Positions 36,394 through 48,305 are shown, counted from the stretch's first letter. The stretch is 64,000 nt of DNA from Phallus indusiatus (GCA_027605045.1 JAQFWX010000020.1:620001-684000); one strand, 5' to 3'. Translations and numbers: made by a program. Notes: generated by a model from the letters alone, not told the origin.

Positions 36394-36900
36394 AACCCGA
36401 AGATGTGTCTTTCTGCTTCAAATACACTTTTCCAAGTGTGAACGTTCAATTTTTTTCACACCAAACACGCCGAGTTTTAATAAGGTTGCCAAATTTTCAG
36501 AACGTAAAGACTACTCAAATCCTGAAAATCATATAGAAGACTGCTTGAATATTAATCGATATTAATCTGACGCAATACAGTCGCAAGGAAAAAAAAGACC
36601 CAGAATGATGACAACTATACATACGTGTGTCATGAAACAAATGATCTCTTTCATAGTTTTTTAGGCGCCATGTGAAAAAAAGCGGTCTGCACGGACCTTT
36701 TCATATGCTGGTTGCTGCCGCTGAGGTTCGTCAACGCGTCAACCACCAACCATTCGACGATTAAGAAATATCACCCTCAGTGTTCACAAGAGTGACTTTC
36801 TCGTAATATCATGCGTATTTAAACGCGAATAATCTCCAAATCATCTCTTAGTGTTACGACGCCTCGTCCGGTTCTCTCCCTTTTTTGTCGACCCGCTTAC

Positions 36901-38627
36901 ATGGATGTTTACAATGATAAGCTACTGCCTTATCTCACGAGTCTCCAAGATACAATCGAGTAAGTTGTATTTTTGCAAACTGTTTTTCTTATTGAGCTTG
37001 ATAGTATATCACCAGCACACACGACAAACAAATGACCCCAGTCACTATAACCAAAACAAAAAAGGACCTGCGCTCTATCGTATTGCGATTAAACAATACC
37101 TACAACTCCAGACTCCGAATAAACAGGGTGGATTCAGATATTCTCTACGACATTTTCGTGTTGGCAGTACTGGTTCCAAGCTCGCCTTTCGAAACGTGCT
37201 CGGGAATGACTGCCGTCAGAATCTCATCCGTCTGTCGTCATTGGAGGACTTCTGCGCTTGGATGGCCAATCTTGTGGACGTCTATTAATATACCTTACTC
37301 CCTCCCATTTTTAAAGTTGCTCATGAGCCGGTCCGGAAATGCTCCTCTCGACTTGATATGGGCATATCCTCTATACAAAGCGACTGAACACGATTTTGAC
37401 ACGGGTTCATCGATAATTCCGCACCTTTTTACCCGGATACGTTCTCTAACTCTTTGCGTTGAATGGGCTGACTTCCACGAATTCTGGCGCGTATGCCAAA
37501 AGCTCAAATCCAACGGCCTACTGTTAAATGCACCCCGACTACAATCCTTGGTCGCTACGGTTTGTGAACACGATTATACTAGTGAACAGGCTCTATTAGC
37601 GGAATTCCTGCCAATAGACGTTTTTCGTCTTCAGACTCTCGAATTGTGTCAAATACATCCACCGTGGCTCACGCCTCCACGTAGTGGTACGCAAAACAAT
37701 TTGACGAATCTTGAACTTTCATATTCGATCAACCTACCCGATCTATCCCAAGTTCTTATATTTCTCTCCTACTGCCACCTTTTAAACTCTTTAAAACTCA
37801 ACATCTCAAAAGAAAACTACAAGATATGGTCCCAGGCGTCATCGAAAATACGCAACGGCGGAGTATCAACGATCAGTAGATTGGACTTGAACAATCTCAA
37901 AACTCTTCTATTGGAATCTGAGGGTATAGTGGGGTATGATTATATCGGAGAACTTGCAGCTTGCATTCGGGCCCCTGGATTATCTCGTTTTCACCGGTCT
38001 TACATGATAGACAACGTGTTACCGACAGGAAGAAATCACTCACCGGCGAGAGACACGCACCGAACCCTACGTGACCTTCACATCTTCGAGACGATCCCAC
38101 CGGATACATTATGTCAATTTTCAGAGCTTGATTACTTATCCATAGGCACTAGCGGCGATCACTTTGGGATCAGGTCAAAACAAAATCGTAGTCTCAATCA
38201 CAAACCAATGTTCCGCCTTTTTGGAGAAGCCAATTCTGCGTTTGATTATTCGCCAATCATAGAGTTGCTCAGAAAATTTCCCAAACTCACACATCTCAGA
38301 TTATATGCTTCAGCATGGTCCATTTTCACCACGATGTCGTTCACCAAAATTCGCGCCCTTCTTCCCTGTCTTCATACCTTGGAATTGTCGGATTGCCGAA
38401 AGATGGAACTGCTAAACTCACCGTTAGCCTTCCTGAAACCCAAAACTCTTATGTTGGACACATTTGATGGGATACCGACGCCTAAGGATGATGATTCTTT
38501 CCTGAAAGCGGTTTTGAAAATGGAGGTTCAGGTTTTGATAGTACAGAAAAATGGTTATAGTAGCGTTAGAGATTCCGGGATTGTAGATGCCTTGACTAAA
38601 AAGGGCATTCGTACCTCGCTGGAATGA
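36901..38627 (+). CDS. F-box family protein, copy 8 (intact)
   Basis: Exon 36901-36959 codes MDVYNDKLLPYLTSLQDTI. The intron GTAAGT...CACCAG leads to exon 37016-38627; 556 residues. N-terminal THDKQMTPVTITKTKKDL, F-box INRVDSDILYDIFVLAVL ... ISSVCRHWRTSALGWPILW, then the leucine-rich segments LTNLELSYSINLPDLSQVL, LTHLRLYASAWSIF and LHTLELSDCRKMELLNSPL. It has no acidic insert, the feature that divides the family (copies 8-11 lack it). The promoter carries ACGCGT at 36734-36739 and a TTTAAACGCGAA variant at about 36810. Confidence 0.88.
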
Positions 38628-39516
38628 GATTAATTAGTCAGATGAGAGTATTTTTCTGTCCTACCTACCAAGATAACTCATTGTCATTATATACGAAATC
38701 AATTGATATGTAGCACCGTTATTTATCTCAGGTGGATTCAGAACTACTAACTAAGCGGTCAAATAAGTCGATCTAGTTTATAGAGTTCGAACGTTGACGC
38801 AAAAAAAGGAAGAGACGCAAAAGTAGGGACGGTGCCGAGACGGCACCACCGTCCTGCAGAGCGCAGAGAGCGCTAGAGGCATCCACGGTTCATTCCAGAC
38901 CACCATCATCACACTAGATAGTTCACATTCACTCGCATCAGACATCCATCCATCTTTTTTTGCTTTCCCACCCTTCCCAGCCCAAAGCACATAGTTTATT
39001 TGATTTCATATCACTATCAGTAGTCTACAGCTGGCTAATATACATCCTTAAACATTATCGCATTCCTCTGGTAGGCAACCGAATCGTAGGACAAGGAGCC
39101 CGCCCACCCGGCGGTCGTCTGTCCTGCGTACCGAGCTCCGCTCGTTCCCCAACCCCATACGGTTGCCAGTGCCAGAGAGAGAGAGCAAGACGAAGCAGGA
39201 CTGCTCCGAATTGCTTGTTTCGGAAAAAGCCGTGGCAAAAAAAAGGCGTGGGATGCTCCTTGCCGGCGGCTGCTGCCTCCATCCCAACAAACGTCTACTG
39301 GATTTTGTCACCGACTCAATGGTTACTAGCTCCTTCAAAAAGTTTACTCGCAGGAAAAGTGACTGTCCTCACAAGATGCTGATATGAGTGCATATTTCAT
39401 GCCGTTCCTTTTGATAATCTTCAAGTCATCTCACCTGCTTGGGTTATAGCGCCTCGTGGCTTCCGTCTGGTTTTCTCTCGCTCAAGACTACCTTCACTTA
39501 CAGTGCTCGGTTCTTT
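38628..39516. other. Enlarged, GC-rich spacer between F-box copies 8 and 9
   Basis: About 890 bp, against 350-510 bp in most other array spacers. The stretch from about 38800 to 39370 is richer in G+C and has no counterpart upstream of the other copies, so it looks inserted. It holds an inverted repeat, GGTGCCG at 38831-38837 and CGGCACC at 38841-38847. Overlapping frames on both strands show no family. The last ~90 bp are the usual F-box promoter block (CTTGGGTTATAGCGCCTCG). Confidence 0.45.
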
Positions 39517-41226
39517 ATGGGATTATACGATGACAAGCTATTACCTTATCTTATTGGACTCGAAAATACAATAGAGTGCGTTGGATCCCATAAAACCTCT
39601 TTCCTTCATTGATAACACAACTCAGAACACACGACGAAGAAATGACTTCGGACATCATAATTCAATCTAAAGAAAGACTGCACTCTATCCTTTTGCGACT
39701 TAACCGTATTCAAAACTCCAAGCTTTCGATAAACAGGCTACCTGGAGATATTCTCTACAATATTTTCGCGCTTATAGTTCAAAGCTCGCCTGGAATGTCA
39801 TCCGAATTGTCCTCAGGGATGACTGTCGTCAAACTTTCATCCGTCTGTCGTCGTTGGAGGATCTGTGCTCTCGGATGGCCAACATTATGGGCATACCTTG
39901 ATATACCTAGTTCCCATCGTTTTGTGGAGCTGCTCATAAGCCGTTCTGAAGATGTTCCTCTCAAGCTGAGATGGACAAACCCCTCTTACAAACCTCGCCG
40001 CGACGATTTCGGCATGGGTTCATCGATAATTGCATCCCTTCTCCCCCGATTATATTCTCTCACTCTTCACGTTGCTCGTGACGACTTCAAAAAATTCCAA
40101 CACGCTTGCCAGGCTCTCTCACTCACACTCCTGCCAGTACAACAACAACAACAACAACAACCACTGCGGTACTTGGATGCTTCAATTTATGGGCAGACTA
40201 AAAATGCGGTATTATCGGATTTCCTGCCGATAGACATCAGCAGCCTTCAAACGCTCAATTTGCGTGATGTTCACTTACCGTGGCTCACTGGCACGCCACG
40301 TAACAATTTGACAAACCTCACACTTTCATATTCTAAACACCTACCTCATCTATCTCACCTTCTTATCTTTCTCTCAAACTGTCCTCTTTTAAACACTTTG
40401 AAACTAGACATTTCAGATCAACGGACCAGAGCCAGTGCATTCGAGCCTTTAATAAGCGACGTCGGAGCAACGATGAATACAGCAGACTTCCATCATCTCA
40501 AACATCTTATATTACACTCTGATGGTATGCATGGATATGTTTATATTTGGCAATTCACGGTCCGCATTCGCGCCCCAGTATTATTTCAATTCGAAAGGTT
40601 CCACAAATACACCGATCTTAGACGAGTGAATTTGGACTCCAGACCACTTCATGCAAGTCTTAACATTCTCGAAACGGTCCCATCAGGTATCTTATCTCAA
40701 TTCTCGGATCTTGGTTTCTTATCTATAATCATCGCCGCGGACTACGGTTTCGAGATCAAAGCAAGACATGGACCACCTTCTCCCGCCTACCGCTACGACT
40801 CAAACTCGCTAGACGTTTCAGGGGATACGCTTGAACCATTCGACCATTCCCTGATGATTGAGTTAATTCGCACCATGCCTAAATTAACGCATCTTAGATT
40901 ATCTTCCTCAGCATGGTCCATTTTCGCTTCGATGTCATCGGATACCGAAATTCGGGCCCTCCTTCCGTGCCTCCATACCTTGGAACTGTCGCATTGCCAA
41001 AAAATGGAACCGTTCAATTCACCGTTAGCCTATTTGAAACCAAACTCTTATATTGGACACACTTAACGGGATACCGCGCGATGACGATGATTTTTCTTTT
41101 TTGGACGCAGTTTTGAAAATGGATGTTCGGGCTTTGGTAATAAAGAAGGAGGGTTATAATGATGCTAGAGACTTCAAACTTATGAATGCTTTGGGCACAA
41201 AGGGTGTTCATACCTCGCTAGAATGA
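39517..41226 (+). pseudogene. F-box gene copy 9, frameshift in the last exon
   Basis: Exon 39517-39575 codes MGLYDDKLLPYLIGLENTI. The intron GTGCGT...ACTCAG leads to exon 2 at 39626 (THDEEMTSDIIIQSKERL). The F-box (INRLPGDILYNIFALIVQ ... LSSVCRRWRICALGWPTLW) and the segment LTHLRLSSSAWSIFASM are intact. At about 41040 two bases are missing relative to the paralogs (TTGAAACCAAACTC against TTGAAACCCAAAACTC), giving a stop at 41066. The other frame then continues cleanly through LILDTLNGIPRDDDD to HTSLE and the TGA at 41226. The truncated product would lack about 55 residues. A (CAA)7 tract codes seven glutamines. Confidence 0.82.
40140..40160 (+). repeat. (CAA)7 microsatellite coding polyglutamine
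   Basis: Seven CAA codons inside F-box copy 9. The paralog at 41976 has only CAACAACTGCAA at the same place, so the tract expanded after duplication. Confidence 0.85.
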
Positions 41227-41975
41227 TATTAATACGTATATTAAGTGCCCCAACAAAAAAAGTATGCGTTGCTTACTATCCAATGACAGAGCAGGGAACA
41301 ACGTTTTTGCCGTCATTTCATGTTTGAATTGATATACTAGCGTCACGCCCATTGATAGTTCACCTGGTAATACATTTACGTTCCGGCATCGGCCAAGTTC
41401 TTGCCTCCGAAGTCGTACCATGTTAAACACCTTTCAACTGACAGATATCATTGTGCTTTAAGAGTCTAAGACTTGTTAAGTATCTCGATGGCGGTATTTC
41501 TTTCCCACCGGAAAACAACGGCTTATGATCTCTTATAAGCAATAGTAATACCAACTACTGATCAAGGGGGCAAATAGTGAGTCTATTTTTGTGGAGGATT
41601 TGGACATGCAAAACGAAGAGCCCTGAGTTCCAAATGCAAATGCTTACTATATCATTTTAAAGTTAAAGTTTGTCAATACAATTCTATAGGGTCCATCACA
41701 TCCATCATCTTTTAGTTCATATACAAAGAGCACGTGGAGTAACTCAGTCGAGGTCCTAATTCTAATTCTTTTGGATTCTTACTAGTGTCTACAAGTGACG
41801 TTTTTTGATAAAATTCGATTTATAAAACGCGTATTGACATTTTTGCTTCTTTTTGGATAATCTCTAAATTACCTTACTTACTTGGGTTACGTCTCGTGGC
41901 CCCTTAGACTCCTCCTATTCTCTTGGTTCTCCGGTGTTTACCTCCCTTTTCTCGACCCACCACGTCCAGGCATTC
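41227..41975. other. Spacer between F-box copies 9 and 10
   Basis: About 750 bp. Upstream half shows nothing recognisable. The 3' third carries the family promoter, with TATAAAACGCGTATTGAC at 41822-41839 and the TTACTTGGGTTACG block near 41880. Confidence 0.5.
41827..41832 (+). promoter_or_regulatory. ACGCGT element, 149 bp before F-box copy 10 start
   Basis: Overlaps a TATAAAA-like sequence (TATAAAACGCGT), the same arrangement as CATAAAACGCGT at 43982-43992 upstream of copy 11. Confidence 0.4.
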
Positions 41976-43694
41976 ATGGAACAGTATAACGATGAACTAT
42001 TACCTTATCTCGCGAAATTCGAAAATGCAATAGAGTGGGTTGAATTCGCGTAAAACACTCCTTATTCCGAATAACACATTATAAATACCAGAACGCACGA
42101 TGAAGAAATGACTTTGGACACCATTATTCAAATAAAACAGAGACTTAGCTCTATCGTATTGCGATTGAACAACATCCACAACTCCAAGCTTACAATAAAC
42201 AAGCTTCCCGCAGACATTCTTTACAATATTTTCGCGTTAGCAGCTCAAAGCTCGCCTTTTGCAATCGGAACGTGTTCGTCGGGGATGACGGCCGTCAGAA
42301 TTTCATCTGTCTGTCGTCATTGGAGGACCTGTGCGCTAGAATGGACAGCTTTATGGAGATCTATTGACATACCTTGCTCTCTCCCCTTCTTGGAATTTCT
42401 CAAGAGCCGGTCGGGAGATGCTCCTATCGCGCTGACTTGGGCAAATCCTCCGCATCAAATTCGCCACGATTTCGACACCGGCTCAGTGATAATCCCATCC
42501 CTTTTTTCTCGGTTACGTTATCTAACTCTTCATGTTCATTGGGCCGACTTCGACAAATTCCAACGCGCATGCCAAGGTTTCAAAATTCCACCACTGCCAG
42601 TACAACAACTGCAATACTTAGATGCTACCGTCCATGATCAGATTGAAGAGGCACTATTAACGGATTTCCTGCCGATAGACATTTTCTGTCTTCACAAGCT
42701 CAAGTTGCGTCAAATATATCTACCGTGGCTCACACTTCCACGTAGTCATGTGCGTAACAATTTGGCGGATCTCACACTTTCATATCACTCCGTCAACCTC
42801 CCTAATCTGTCCCACCTTCTTATTTTCCTTTCAAATTGCCCACTTTTAAACTTTTTGAAGCTCAATGTTTCGAAAAAATATTCTAAGGCGTCGTCGCCGA
42901 TAAGCGGGGAAACGATTAGCACATTGGACTTTCAGCATCTTAGAACCCTTATATTGGAATCCGAGGGTATAGAGGGGTATGGCTATATTGGACAGTTTGC
43001 GGCCTGCATTCGCGCCCCTTTTTTATCTCATTTCAGAAGATATTACACTGACGCAGCACAGTCACCGCCACGGAATCTCTCAAGGAACTCCACGCACCGA
43101 GCGCCACCACTTCATCTTGACGTCTTCGAAACAATCCCACCGGGTACATTGTCTCAATTTGCAGACATTGGTTACTTATCCATAACCATTGGCGATTACC
43201 ACTTCGAAATCACAGGCTCGAAACACAAACCTCCCACGTCCCGCTATATTGAAGAACAACACCCTCTAGTACCGCTCGACATATATGGAGAAGCCCATGC
43301 TCCTTTGTTCGACTATTCCCAGGTTATCAATTTAATCCAAAATTTGCCCAAACTAACTCATCTCAAATTACGTTCATCGGCGTGGTCCATTTTCAATTCG
43401 TTATCGGATACCGAGATCCGCACCGTTTTCCCTTGCCTTCATACCCTAGAATTGTTTCCTTGCCTAGAGATAGGGCGGCCGGCGTTGAGTTCTCCATTAT
43501 CTTACTTGAAACCCCGAACTCTTATTTTGGACACACTTGAGGGAATACCTTCTAGCGACGATTCTTTCTTGAACACGGTTTTGAAAATGCAAGTTAAAGT
43601 TTTGGTATTGGAAAAGGCTTGTTATAAAGAAGCTAGAGATTCCGAACTTGTAAATGCCTTAGTTACAAAGGGTATTCACGCCAAGCTGGAATAA
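41976..43694 (+). CDS. F-box family protein, copy 10 (intact)
   Basis: Exon 41976-42034 codes MEQYNDELLPYLAKFENAI. The intron GTGGGT...TACCAG leads to exon 42092-43694; 553 residues. N-terminal THDEEMTLDTIIQIKQRL, then the F-box INKLPADILYNIFALAAQ ... ISSVCRHWRTCALEWTALW, a good match to the F-box core. Leucine-rich segments follow: LADLTLSYHSVNLPNLSHLL, LTHLKLRSSAWSIFNSL and LHTLELFPCLE. No acidic insert. It is closest to copies 8, 9 and 11. Predicted SCF substrate receptor; substrate unknown. Confidence 0.88.
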
Positions 43695-44152
43695 AACTAC
43701 TAATGTGTCATTCTGTTTTAACTACGCTCTTCGATCCACGTAACAGTGTAATTTTTCGGGTGGCCACGGTCGCCCACGAAACGAAAGGGGCCTTTGAGAG
43801 GAATGCGAGAAAAACGAACGGATAAAGTCGCTGATCTGTTGCAGCGTTGTTGACGTGTGACGTTCCCGTCACACCTTAGTGCAGATATAGCAGTGGCTAA
43901 ATCCGACAGAGACACACGTTTTGCCCTTCTTCCCTTTTCAGCGTTGGCGAAAAAAAAGTTGATAGTACGCCGATAAAAATCATAAAACGCGTGCTCAGTG
44001 TCAGAGTCAGCGAGTAACACCGTTACGCTTTGGTGCGCTTGGTAACGGCGCCAACGCCTGGGCCCTGGCGGCACTGGCCCACATCCTCCCACATCCCATT
44101 GTCTTACTCCCCTAGTGTTTATCTCCTTTTCTCGAACTAGTGTTGAGATATT
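43695..44152. other. Spacer between F-box copies 10 and 11
   Basis: GC-richer block at about 43740-44090 with no counterpart in the other spacers, flanking an ACGCGT element at 43987-43992. The 124-codon minus-strand frame here has no recognisable domain. Confidence 0.45.
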
Positions 44153-45934
44153 ATGGAACTATACAATGACAAGATAACAGAACTCGAAAATGCAGTAAAG
44201 TGAGTTGAATTCTCTATAAACCGCTCTTATATTGATAATATACTGTATTATTACTCAGAACGCACGACGAAGAAATCACTCTAGACACTATTATTGAAAT
44301 GAGAAAGAGACTGGATTATTTTGCGTTGCGGTTAAACGATATTCACAATTCCAAGATTCCAATAAACAAGCTGCCAGCAGATATTCTCTACAATATTTTC
44401 GCGATCGTAGTTAAATCTGGGTCTTCTGGAACGAATGCTATTAGAATTTCATCTGTCTGTCGTCATTGGAGGAATTATACACTGAGATGGCCCACTTTGT
44501 GGACGTATATATCCTTACCTTCCGATTGTTCCTTCTTGGAGTTTCTCGTGGGCCGGTCTGGCGATGCTCCTCTCGAATTAATATGGGAAGAATTGTACGA
44601 GGACGAGGATTACAGATGCAATTACTTTTTCGCACCAATGGTTCCATGTCTTTTTTCACGGATGCATTCTCTAACTCTTTCGATTAATACGAAGGATTTC
44701 AACGAATTTCAGGACATATGCCAAAGTTCCGAATTCACACCGTCAGTAACACAACAATTGCGACACTTGGCCGTGGATATATTCGATATCTGTTTAACAT
44801 TCAACTCTTCAAAAAATCTATCGATGGATTTCCTACCAATGGATATTTGCCGTCTTGAGATGCTCAAGTTGAATGGTGTCCACCTGTCGTCTCTCGCACT
44901 TTCACGTAATATCGATACACGTAACAATTTGACAAACCTTGGCCTTACATACCGATCAGAAACCCCACCTGATCCATCTCACTTTCTTCTCTTTCTCTCG
45001 AACTGCCCCCTTTTAACGTCTTTTAGCCTTGACATAGGAGGAGATGCCACGTCGCCGTTTTCTCCAACAACTTACGATGGGGGTACGATCATCAATAGCC
45101 CACTAGAGTTTCTTCAACTTAAAGACCTTACATTAAAGTCATCTTCTATCCACGGCTATAATTATATCCGGGATTTGGCAACCCATATTCGCGCTCCAAT
45201 ATTATCCCATTTCCAAACGAGGTACATTGACCCAGCACTAATACAAAAACGGAATTCTCGACACGGGAGATCCGAGGACACTGCTACCACGACGACTAAA
45301 TACATTTGACATTTTCAAAACGATCCCATCGGGTACATTACGCCGATTTACAGACCTGAGTTATTTCCGCATAGACATTAACAGCCAGAACTTTAGAATC
45401 GCGGGCTCAACACAGAACTTGAAACCTAACGGTCCCCGTACCGATGAAAGATTCGGTCCTAAGTGGACGGGATTGTTCGACGTTTACGGAGAACTTGAAG
45501 TCATTCATGCTGCGGTCGATTATTCCCCAATTCTCGAGTTAATCCGAACTATGCCCAAAATAACCCATCTCAGATTGGATTCATCGGCGTGGCTGCTTTT
45601 TGATTTGTTCTCGGATACTGATATTGACACCATTTTACCTTGCCTTCATACCCTAGAACTGGCGTTTGACGAGGTTCCGAAGGCGCTGAATACTTTACTA
45701 GCATTTTTAAGGCCCAAAACCCTCATTTCGGCGACACTCCTCAGTATGATGCGGTCTGACGATGACGGCTCTTTCTTGGACGCGGTTTTGGAAATGGGAG
45801 TCGAGGTTGTGATATTGGATCCTGTGATTGGTCATAGTTTTGGTCATAGTTTAGGTCATGCTGTATACGCCATGAAATCCAAACTCGCAGATGCCTTGGT
45901 ATCAAAGGGTATTAGTGTCACTCAAATGGAGTAA
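44153..45934 (+). pseudogene. F-box gene copy 11, frameshifted in the middle
   Basis: Exon 44153-44199 codes MELYNDKITELENAV. It is four codons shorter than its paralogs, an in-frame loss of part of LLPYLMG. The intron GTGAGT...ACTCAG leads to exon 2 at 44259 (THDEEITLDTIIEMRKRL; Met to Ile at the internal Met). F-box: INKLPADILYNIFAIVVK ... ISSVCRHWRNYTLRWPTLW. A one-base shift around 45280-45305 ends the first frame at TGA (45309). The next frame resumes at once with LNTFDIFKTIPSGTLRRF, continues through ITHLRLDSSAWLLFDLF, and stops at 45934. The repeat GHSFGHSLGH near the end is unique to this copy. Confidence 0.82.
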
Positions 45935-46641
45935 ACCAAACTAGATTTTATTACCTTTCTGCTTCAAGTTTGCTCTCTAGATTTACATGTGGGTTCTCGA
46001 GACGGGGTTGTTGGTCAACTGTACCAATTCTCAAAAGACTATGTCGTCAATTCCTGTTGAGCTGTGCTCTTTGCTTTCCACATCGTCGCATACAAGCAGT
46101 GACAAGCACGTCTTCGCCTCGTCTTTTTTTTAAAAAAATAACCTCTCACCATTTTCATTTCTTAACATTTACCTATCTACCTATATTGGACTCATCACGC
46201 CATAAATAATTATTTCTCGTACATTCAAAGTTCAGCCAATATGTTTTCTCTCTTTAGCTCCAATAAAAATAATTAATTATTGTGTTTACAATAACTATGC
46301 TCTTCTAGTTCATGCCCTTCAAGTACCTAATAGGAGTTCAAGCTTCAGGGGTTCGCGTGAGGTTATAGTATGTCATTTACAATGATAACACTTTGCGACA
46401 CTCCTCTAGTACTTTCTTCAATATAGTAGTCGTATATCAAGTTCATCACTGCACCAATTCTTCAAGATTTATGTAGTAAGGTTTTCACTAAATATCCATC
46501 CGAGCGCCTAACAAAAACCCTGAATATGTATTATATAGACAAAAACGAATCAAAAAAGAAAACGAAAGTTGTGCAAATAGATACAGCGAAAAAAAAAAGA
46601 TCCGCATAAGTAAGTGAATGTAGTAGGTCGCCGACACTGTT
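45935..46641. other. Intergenic, end of the F-box array
   Basis: AT-rich spacer between convergent genes. No further F-box sequence or other gene recognised. Confidence 0.5.
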
Positions 46642-47847
46642 TCAAACTGTAGCGTTGGAATTCAAAGCGAGCTGCAAGTAGGCGTCAAAGTCGTGTGTTT
46701 GACCATCGGTATTGGCGTTGATGGCGACGACCATTCCTTGTCCGCAGTGACCCGTTTGACGGCAGTATCCCCTAATTTGGAGATGTAAGAATGTGTACGA
46801 GTGAGATAAGGTACAAATTAAACGACTTGCCAAATGGGTTTCGTATCGTTTATCGTGATGCTAAATGTTTGATTGACATTATCCTTGGGCGGAAGACTAA
46901 AAAACCAGAATGAGCAATATGCTTTTTTTCCAACTGAGCTCAATTATTCTTACAAGCCAGAATCAAAGCCATCAATACCGCCATTCAGCTCTTTCGGAAT
47001 AGGCGCACACGGGAATCCAAAAGAAGATTGAGTAACGGTATGATTCTTGAGACCAAACGAAAATACGACGGTATCTCCTTTATTCGCCGTGATAGACGGT
47101 GGATCGTATTTCAATACCGGTTTACCAGCACCATCAAGCCCTCCGACTTGAATCGTGTGCGTCGTCGGAGGGGCGGTACTTGTAGAGTTGGCTTGCTGAG
47201 CTTTTCCAATCGCGAGCGCTGCGGCTTGAAAGTTGAGGAATGTGTTGCCTGTTGTAGGTGCATTGGCGGAGAAGACCATTCCTTGCCCGCAGTGTGTGGG
47301 TGGACCTGGCTGTTTACAATAGACCCAGATGGGCTGGTTGTTTTGTACTGTGACATCGAAATTGGGGAGGGCGGCGTCGGCTGTCCCTGGCGAAACTGGC
47401 TTGCTATCGAGAAAGAATGAGTAATCTGTTTTGTTTTATTTTATCCTTTGGTTTTACTTACAAATCTGAGTCGAAGAATGATGGGTCGGATTGCGTGGGA
47501 CCACATGGATTCTGAAAGGTCGTTTGAGTAGCAGTGTGATTTTTTGGGTGGCTATAATAGGAATGGGTTGAGGAGAATGAAAAGTAGTGAAGGAATAGGA
47601 AAGGAACTGACAATACAAAACGGATAACGTCGCCGATTTGTGCTTGAATGTTGTCTGGATCGAACGTGAGACTGCCATTGCCGACTTGGACGACATGCGT
47701 TGTCTAAAAAAGACAGTGTGAGAGAATATTATGACACGGAAGAAGAAGAAAAAATCTTAATACCTGACTAAGGACTAAACCAACAAGAAGACTGAGAACA
47801 ACAACAACACCGCTTCTCATCGACATCGCCATCTTCATCATCGCCAT
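46642..47847 (-). CDS. Secreted protein with two cupredoxin-like domains
   Basis: The start used is the first ATG (47847), giving a signal peptide MAMMKMAMSMRSGVVVVLSL; internal Mets would also do. About six exons. Domain 1: VVQVGNGSLTFDPDNIQAQI, then HPKNHTATQTTFQNPCGP and WVYCKQPGPPTHCGQGMVF. Domain 2: HTIQVGGLDGAGKPVLKYD, KNHTVTQSSFGFPCAPIP and GYCRQTGHCGQGMVVAIN. The pairing of NHT...C with HCGQGM is typical of fungal extracellular serine-rich (cupredoxin) proteins. The His and Cys residues could bind copper, but the set of type 1 ligands was not verified. No GPI tail is seen; the C-terminus is LQLALNSNATV. Divergent from the CBM19-like gene at 48306. Confidence 0.85.
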
Positions 47848-48305
47848 CGCAGGTCGTAATCGTCAAAGAAAAGAGGAAGACAACAAAAAGACACCGTCTC
47901 CGCAATTTTTTTTCTCTCGCCTGTCTTCTCAAGCATGTGGAATACATCGGCCATCGTTCACCGTAAGTACAGGGGGAGGACAAATCAACAGCGCGGAGAT
48001 TAACACGCCTCGCTTGTGCAACTCCAATGGGCGTCTATGTCGTGAACAGTGATTGGACCGCGTTGTCAGTTTATTGTCCTCCTCCAACTCTCAGAACTCT
48101 TATTGTCCGTCGTTTGTCTTATTGTCCTGTCATAATGCGAGCGTGTAACAGACATGACATGTGTCCAAGGTGTGTATATAAAAGAGAGAGGAAAATGCCA
48201 CGCAATTAACAACTTTCCTCTTTCCTTGACTTCATCACCAAGCCAGGTGCTTGTCTCTCCGTCTTTCATTCAGTCTCTTTCTCTTACGAATCATCCATAA
48301 CAATA
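47848..48305. promoter_or_regulatory. Bidirectional spacer with TATA box for the CBM19-like gene
   Basis: 458 bp between divergent starts. TATATAAAA at 48175-48183 lies about 125 bp before the plus-strand start. Confidence 0.5.

Larger units (their letters stand above)
30607..45934 (+). repeat. Head-to-tail array of seven F-box gene units
   Basis: Units start at about 30607, 32499, 34611, 36901, 39517, 41976 and 44153, all on the plus strand, spaced roughly 1.9-2.6 kb. Each unit includes the promoter block, a short first exon (47-59 nt, absent in the first unit), an intron and a long second exon. Three units look intact (34611, 36901, 41976); four are damaged. Four more members lie outside the array (13234, 15429, 20638 and 27906), and a relic at 24910. 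Confidence 0.9.

Noticed and set aside
43718..44092. 124-codon minus-strand frame between F-box copies 10 and 11
   Set aside because: Lies in a GC-rich spacer block, overlaps the promoter of copy 11, and shows no family motif.
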